A stretch of DNA of 64,000 nucleotides, taken from NCBI RefSeq assembly GCF_036884655.1, contig NC_088345.1, positions 23,283,001 through 23,347,000 on the forward strand, in the 5' to 3' direction. The stretch comes from Musa acuminata AAA Group. Lineage: Eukaryota; Streptophyta; Magnoliopsida; Zingiberales; Musaceae. The first letter of the stretch is position 1; each line of letters starts with the position of its first letter. The notes below the pieces were generated by a model, which did no database searches, was not told where the DNA came from, and worked only from the letters and a program-made list of their open reading frames with translations. This document shows, piece after piece, positions 57,676-64,000 of the stretch. Position numbers and translations under genes: made by a program.

Positions 57676-59215
57676 ATCTACCCCTTTTTGATGATGACAA
57701 CCAATTGATGATGGAGTTAACCTTAACTCCTGTAGTTTAAATAAACTCCCCCTATCAATATGCCATATTGATAGAATCTCGAATTTAGGCTGAATTCATG
57801 TCATTGCAAATTTCATTATGAATATTTGTAACACATCATCATGCATAACATGATCATACTTCTCCCCCTTTGTCATCAAGAAAAAGGAGAAGTGCAACTT
57901 TCATGTGTTTGAGATGTAAGTTCAAAACGTTGCATAATAAACATAATCTTAAGTTTTATTATCATGCAAGCTAGCAATAATTTTACAACATTTTAATACA
58001 TGCAAGCTAGCAATTTTGAGATGTTCAAGAAAGCAACTCTTGCTTCTTGAAATATACAAGTTTATAAATTTTGCCAGATGCACAAGTTAGTATGTTTTGC
58101 TTCTTGAGATAAGCAAGATAGTACTTCTTTTTCAGTGCAATTTGTAAGCTAGCAAAATTTTGCTTTCTTTGGAATGTTTGAGCTAGCAATTTTATTTCTT
58201 TTGCAAAGTGCAAGTTTCTAAATTTTGCAAGATGAGCTAGCGATATTTCTCCCCCTTTGTCAATATCAAAAAGAAGGGAAGAATACAATATTGTAATTCT
58301 TTTTCTTTTTACATCAATTTCTAAATCATGACAAAGGTAAGTAATCATTTTTATTTCAAAATGCCATAATTAAGATAAACCTTGAATTCAAATCAAAGCA
58401 ATCATGATTCACATCATATGCAATACATCACATTTATCATCATAATTAAAAAGCATAAGCATTGTTTGCATATTACCAAATTATCATATATATTTTTAAA
58501 ATATATAAAATCATCATTATATGCATGATTCCAAATCATCATTCATATTATTCTAATCATTATTTCAATCATCACTATAACTCATCATGCACAAAATATA
58601 AAATCATCTAACATGAGACAAATATTTATTTTTAGAATATTCATCATTATTTTCTCCCCCTTTGTCATAGGCAAAGAGAGGAGAATAAAAATATAATGGT
58701 GCAATTCATTTCCCTTTTCATCAATTTTTAAATCATCACATAAAGAATAACAAGAGAAATTTTTGTGATGAGATATACTTCATGAATACAAGGAATTGTA
58801 CATAAAAATCATATCATGAGAGATAAAATATCAAAGATCATGAAGATAAATCATGAGTATCAAGAGACATATTATGATTCTATTTGGATAACTCAAATAG
58901 TAAAAAAAAAGAATCATAGTAGACAATCTTGATTAATAAAAAGAATTTTTAAGTTAAAATTCTGAGAATTCAAGAGAAACCATGATTCATTTTAGCAAAT
59001 ATCCTCTTAAATAAATAACGAAAATAATTCTTAGAAGATCATGATATAGATAGAATTCATTCAATCTTGTAGGAGAAAAAGATCACAATTCATGCATATG
59101 AAATCTAAAGTTTTAAATATCAAAAAATCAAGATAAATCTCATTCAAATTCAAATCATCAAATCAAAATCATTTTCTAGTGTTTCAATTCATAAGATTGA
59201 TTACATAGATGTATG
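55928..59215 (-). mobile_element. G: Sirevirus 3' LTR and partial interior, minus strand
   Basis: The LTR is complete (55928-57675), with a PPT-like purine tract on its right (57676-57690) and an interior carrying CTCCCCCTTTGTCAT motifs near 57865, 58250 and 58655. The interior is cut at 59215 by the gypsy element, so gag and the 5' LTR are lost. It lies within the H LTR. Confidence 0.75.
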
Positions 59216-61868
59216 TGTCATGCCCCCCTGAATTTAATTTTCATTCAGGAGGTATGAACCTAACTCAAAATTGATAATATTATAATTCAACAAACAATCT
59301 AGGATCCAATCACATATTTGAGGTCACTAAGAAAAACATTCAAGTCATTCACCTCTACAATCCACAATTCACAAAACCTATGCAGTTTATAATCATACAT
59401 CATGTAACTAGATGATTCTTAAATCCAAAGGCAACTTAACTAAATCATAACCACATCATAAATCCATAGTTGTGAGAATCTATACAATTATAAAACCAAT
59501 ATGTACCACATGTTTATATCATTCACTACATAATTTTAACTTAACATTCCCAAAATCCAAACATAAGATGTACTTTTCAAATATTTACAGGATACATCAA
59601 TCTAGATTTGTCGTTGATAAACATAAAAGGAACCTATACAACATCAACATATCAAGTACGAAAGATTTGCCCCAAAATCTTCTAGCTTCCCTCTACCTCA
59701 ACCCAAACTACATATTTTAGCGAGCGATAAGCTATCCTAAAAAAATTATATTTCAACGGGGTGAGCATATAAAACTTAGCAAGCGACTAATATATCCATA
59801 GCAAAGAGGATAGTTTTTTTTTCAAATAAATAAGGTATCAAAAATACAAAGCAGAGATATAAGATGAAATAGAAGTATGTGTTGTTTGAGTGCAGAATTA
59901 CGATGTCATTTCGTTCGAAGCATGTTTTGTTCATAAAATCAAAGAAAGGTAATTGGAGCATATCATTGACATAAGGAGCATATCCATGGCATATGGTAAT
60001 TTTAAGGTATAACAAAGACTTATAATATATCGGAAACATATCAAAGAACAAAACATGAATAGAAGCTCAAATATCACATGACGATGTATTCATTTCATTC
60101 TTATCCAAAGCATGCATAGAAACATAGCCAAAGCTTTGGATATCATATCAAATATATAGAAGGTGAAGTGGGATCATAACATAATATGGTCCATCCATTT
60201 CTGAATGACCACCAAACTTAAGTCTCTCACGTTTGGGAGCTCCATCCATCTACGTCTAAGTGAAGTCATAGGGGGTCGATAGAGCATCACGGGCTCTAAG
60301 CATAACTCTCTTTACCATTTCTGGCAAAGGTTCACATTTATCCCACAAACATCAGAGTACAATGGGATAATATGAATAATGAAATTAGCATATATTAGAA
60401 GCACATGCAGAACAACGAAATGTACATATGCCTTTCGAGTCAATATGATACAAACATAATCTTTCACAAATGTATTCAGATTTGAAAGGAAACAAAAGCA
60501 AGAGGAACATATCGAAAGCAAATGCGGAACAATGGGATGCATGTGCCGAATCATTACGATGCAAACATGAACTTTAGATGATAGCTGCAGATGTACAAAT
60601 AAATAAAGGACAAAAGTATATAGGAATTTAAGATAATAATGTAAAACTTAACTGAAGTAAGAGTTTTTGCCGAAATTGATTTCCAAAGAGAAGAAACAAG
60701 GAAAGCTGAAATCGACCAAAGCTCGATTCTAGCAAAATTTGATAGGAACATTGTATAAACTATTTGGATAACAAATTATTCTCTAATTATACAAAATATG
60801 TGTTATTAGCTTTATCAATCTAGTTTTAGGCAAATCATGTTTTACGAGAATTGGAATTTACAACAGGGAGTTACAGATAATTTCGTAGCGAAAGGTCTAA
60901 AAATATTAGCTCTATTTTACTGAATCCATAGGGTCAATTAAAGGAGATGTTTCAGTTAGCAATTGTACTCCAAAAATTTCAAATCAGATATATACAAAAA
61001 TCATTTTGAGTCTAGCTTTGAATAAATTATACTTTGTATGAATATGAGTTCACAACAGAAAGTTATAAGTAGTTAAGCAACAATAGGTTAGAAATTTCAG
61101 TCCCTATTTTTTAGAATCTAAAGGGTTAATTTAAATAGAAGTCTTAGTGGGTATTTAAACTCCAAATCATTTGCTCTTAGTATCAAAATAAAGATTTTTT
61201 TTTTTCTACTTTCAAATGGAATAAGTTTTGTCTAAATCAGAGTTTATTACAAAATGTTATGACCGAAAAATTACTTAGAGGTCATATTACCAAAAAATTA
61301 CAGATTCATGGCTTTGTATCAAAACGAAAGAAGGTCTGGTTCTCAGTTGAAATCTCTTATATTTTGCAGAATAAAAATGAAAACAGAGATTAAGGTTACT
61401 GTAGGATGGGGTTAGAACACTTGCCTTAAATTTATTTGAATCCTAAATGTGGGAAAATTGTTGCAAAACCTCGAGCTCTTCTTCTTCTTCTTCTTCTTCT
61501 TCTTCTCTTTTCAAACTCACGTTGGCTGCAACTCTTCAGGTTTGTTATCTTTAACCCTTCATCTAATTACTTGTGTTTTGGCTAATGCAAAAGTTGTAAG
61601 GTGTCATGCATGCATGGAAGGGGCTAGGTGTCATCTTTAGAGCAAAGATAAGTGGCACCAACCTTAGGTTAGCTAGTGACACATGTCCACTATTTTTTTA
61701 AATTAAATCTAAATCTTTCATTAATTATTTCAAACTTCTAATATTTACTCTTAGGTCCCTAGCCATAAACTTTTAATATAATATCATTTAATATAAAATA
61801 ATTATTAAATAATCCTTATTTTTACAAACAAATCTTTTACTAAATTTTTAAAAATGGGGGATGTTACA
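59216..61868 (-). repeat. 3' LTR of the gypsy element (family B reference copy)
   Basis: Minus strand from TGTAACATCCCCC to GGGGGGCATGACA. A (CTT)n run lies at 61476-61506. The blocks at 60190-60540 match the fragments at 1-250, 2289-2544 and 11287-11560. Confidence 0.8.
61476..61506. repeat. CTT microsatellite
   Basis: About ten CTT units within the gypsy LTR. Confidence 0.85.
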
Positions 61869-61886
61869 CTCTCCCCTCTTTAAAGA
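61869..61886 (-). other. polypurine tract of gypsy element
   Basis: AAAGAGGGGAGAG directly before the LTR start on the minus strand. Confidence 0.75.
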
Positions 61887-61891
61887 AGAAT

Positions 61892-64000
61892 TTAGTCCTC
61901 TAAATTTATCATACCTAATTCGATGAAAAGATGAGGATAAACTTTCTTCATTTCTTCCTCAAGCTCCTAGGTTGTTTCCTCTCCAGAATGATATCTCCAA
62001 ATCACTTTAACTAGAGGGATGACCCGATTCCACAAGATCTTTTCCTTTTTATATAAAATCTGCGTGGGCTCTTCCAGATAAGACAAGTCTTTATCAATCA
62101 CCATCGGCTCATACTTAATGATATGAGAGGGATCAGGTATATACTTTTTGATCATTGAAACATGAAATATATCATGGAAATGACACAATGATGGCGGCAA
62201 GGCAATCCTGTAAGCGACAGAATGAACCCTCTCAAGAATCTCAAAAGGTCAAATAAATATTGGGCTTAACTTTTCTTTCTTCCCAAATCTTACAATGCCT
62301 TTAGAAGGGGATACCTTCAGGAATATAAAACCCCTGATTTGAAACTCAATATTTTATCTTCTGTTAACAACATAACTCCTTTAATGACTTTGAGCAGTCT
62401 TTAACCTTTTTCTTATAAGGTGAAATTTTTTAGTAGTCTCATGTACTTTTTCTGGTGCTAAAAACTTTCTATCGCCAATTTCTTCCCAACATATAGGCGT
62501 CCTGCACTTTCGCCCATATAAAGCTTCAGAAGGAGCTATCTGAATACTTGAATGATAACTATTATTGTAAGTGAACTCAATAAGAGAAATATCTTTATCT
62601 CATTCACCTTTTCAATCCATAACATAGGCTCGAAGCAAATCCTCAAGTGTTTGAATGATTCTTTCTGATTGACCATCAGTTTGAGAGTGATAAGTAGTGC
62701 TAAACTTGACTTTAGTGTCAATAGATTCCTATGACCTTCTCCAAAATCTAGATAGAAATATGGAGTCTCTGTCAGAGATGATCTCCTTAGGAACACCATG
62801 AAGTCTTATTGTTTCATTGATATATAAATCTGCAAGTCTATCAAGAGAATAAGTCATATTGATCGGTAGGAAATGTACAAATTTTGTTAACCTATCAATG
62901 ATAAATCAATTAGCATCATGCTTTCTAGAAGTTCGGGGTAGTCCTGAAATAAAGTCCATGGTAATACATTCCCATTTCCATTCAGGAATATCTAAAGGTT
63001 GCGACAAACCTCTAGGTCTTTGGTGTTTTGCTTTGATTTGCTAACAAGTCAAACACTTTGAAACATATATTGCAATCTCCTTCTTCATGCCTTCCCACCA
63101 ATAATGACTTTGGAGATCTCTATACATCTTTAGTGCTACCAGGATGCATGGTGTACTTTGAATTATGACATTCCCTCAGGATTTGATTTTTGATATCTGA
63201 GTAATTTGGAACACATATTCTATCCCCAAATCTTAATAGGCCATCCTCTGAAGCTCGAAAATTCAGTTTCAATCCCTTTTCTACTTCATTCTTTAAGTAG
63301 ATCAAGCGTCGATCTCGTAGTTGTCCTTCTTTAATTTGTTGAATGAGATCAGATTGCACTTGGATGGAGGCCATTAATATCATTGAGTCTTGCCCTTTTC
63401 TCATAATATTCAAATCATAATTCTCTTCTAATAACTTCCATTGGTTCACAACCAAAGTAGTCATAAAACTTGTAGATTTTCTACTAAGGGCATCTGCTAC
63501 AACATTAGCTTTACCCGGGTGATAACGAATGGTACAATCATAATCCTTTAGAAGTTCTATCCATCTCCGTTGCCTCATGTTTAACTCTTTTTGAGTAAAA
63601 ATATACTTTAAACTCTTATGATTAGTAAAGATTTCAAATGTTCACCGATACAAGTAATGCCTCCAAATCTTTAGAGCAAAAATAGTTGCTGCCAATTCTA
63701 AATCATGAGTTGGATAATTCAATTCATAACTCTTTAGTTGTCTAGAAGCATAAACAATCACTTTCCCTTCTTGCATCAAAACACATCCAAGGTCCTTTCT
63801 TGAGGCATCAATATAAACCATAAATCCCTCATCACCACTTGGAATAGTGAGAATAGGGGCACTAGTCAATCTCCTTTTTAACTCTTGAAAACTTTGCTCA
63901 CAATCATCACCCCATACAAATTTCACATTCTTTTGAGTGAGTTTGGTGAGAGGTTGAGCGATTCGAGAAAATTCCTCCACAAATCTCGTGTAATAACCTA
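61892..64000 (-). pseudogene. pol: gypsy pol 3' half: RT/RNase H, integrase, chromodomain, broken
   Basis: Pol makes and inserts the DNA copy. From the right edge: RT end and RNase H (63642-63980, with VYIDAS and the [16 protein letters not shown] block), then the segment ending [15 protein letters not shown] (63120-63578), the integrase HHCC finger and core (about 62500-63170, with SDRD-type and QTDGQSER-type residues), and a C-terminal chromodomain-like part (61967-62200, ending HSGEETT). In-frame stops occur near 63640, in the integrase near 62730 and 62610, and at 61969-61967 in the chromodomain where a tryptophan is usual. The expected end is TAA 61894-61892. The copy is inactive. Confidence 0.85.

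Larger units (their letters stand above)
59216..64000 (-). mobile_element. chromodomain Ty3-gypsy element (Tekay-like), partial
   Basis: The minus strand holds the pol 3' half (61892-64000, continuing beyond the window), a PPT and a 2653-bp 3' LTR. A long LTR and a chromodomain after integrase suggest a Tekay/Del-type chromovirus. The 5' part lies outside the window, so no target duplication can be checked. Confidence 0.85.

Noticed and set aside
59472..60751. Several 65-91 codon frames on both strands
   Set aside because: They fall inside the gypsy 3' LTR and have no consistent frame between copies of that LTR.

Overview
The window is repeat-dense plant nuclear DNA. One recognisable host gene lies in it: a two-exon PB1-domain gene at 28054-30102, with a GC-rich monocot-like first exon. 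It is surrounded by layers of broken LTR retrotransposons and one integrated badnavirus-like pararetrovirus. Sireviruses with tRNA-Met primer sites, a chromovirus and a badnavirus together fit a monocot. A Zingiberales (banana-group) genome is my best guess, but this rests on inference and not on a marker gene.

Left part (1-26044). Fragments of a gypsy LTR (family B) alternate with Sirevirus (Ty1-copia) pieces. A2 (2545-11286, minus) is a gag-only Sirevirus carrying a solo LTR (4556-6048) with a 5-bp target duplication. D (12657-24062, plus) is a more complete but pol-less Sirevirus with gag remains and an envelope-like or plant-transposon-protein ORF. That ORF is split by a 4.56-kb non-coding LTR element (16660-21217) with 447-bp LTRs and a 4-bp duplication. 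E (24298-26044, minus) is a truncated Sirevirus.

Centre (26045-39546). A gene island holds the PB1 gene, with TA arrays and a tandem duplication upstream. The pararetrovirus follows (32068-37745, minus). Its circular map is opened inside ORF3: the capsid part ends at the left edge, the protease, RT and RNase H part starts at the right edge, and the tRNA-Met site, ORF1 and ORF2 lie in the middle. ORF1 is open; ORF2 and ORF3 carry stops and a frameshift. Both edges are AT-rich, scrambled sequence sharing short motifs. A copia-type LTR with its primer site (39152-39546, minus) comes next.

Right part (39547-64000). A3 (39613-47677, plus) is a gag-only Sirevirus with both LTRs, PBS and PPT, inserted in the gag of an older relative, A4. 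Truncated Sireviruses F, I, H and G follow in both orientations. The window ends inside a chromodomain gypsy element (59216-64000, minus) whose long LTR is the source of the family B fragments on the left.

Three themes recur: gag-only Sirevirus derivatives ending at one shared point, palindrome clusters in their LTRs, and a C-tract hairpin at the LTR 3' end. Most elements look dead. Boundaries given as truncations are accurate to roughly 10-30 bases.
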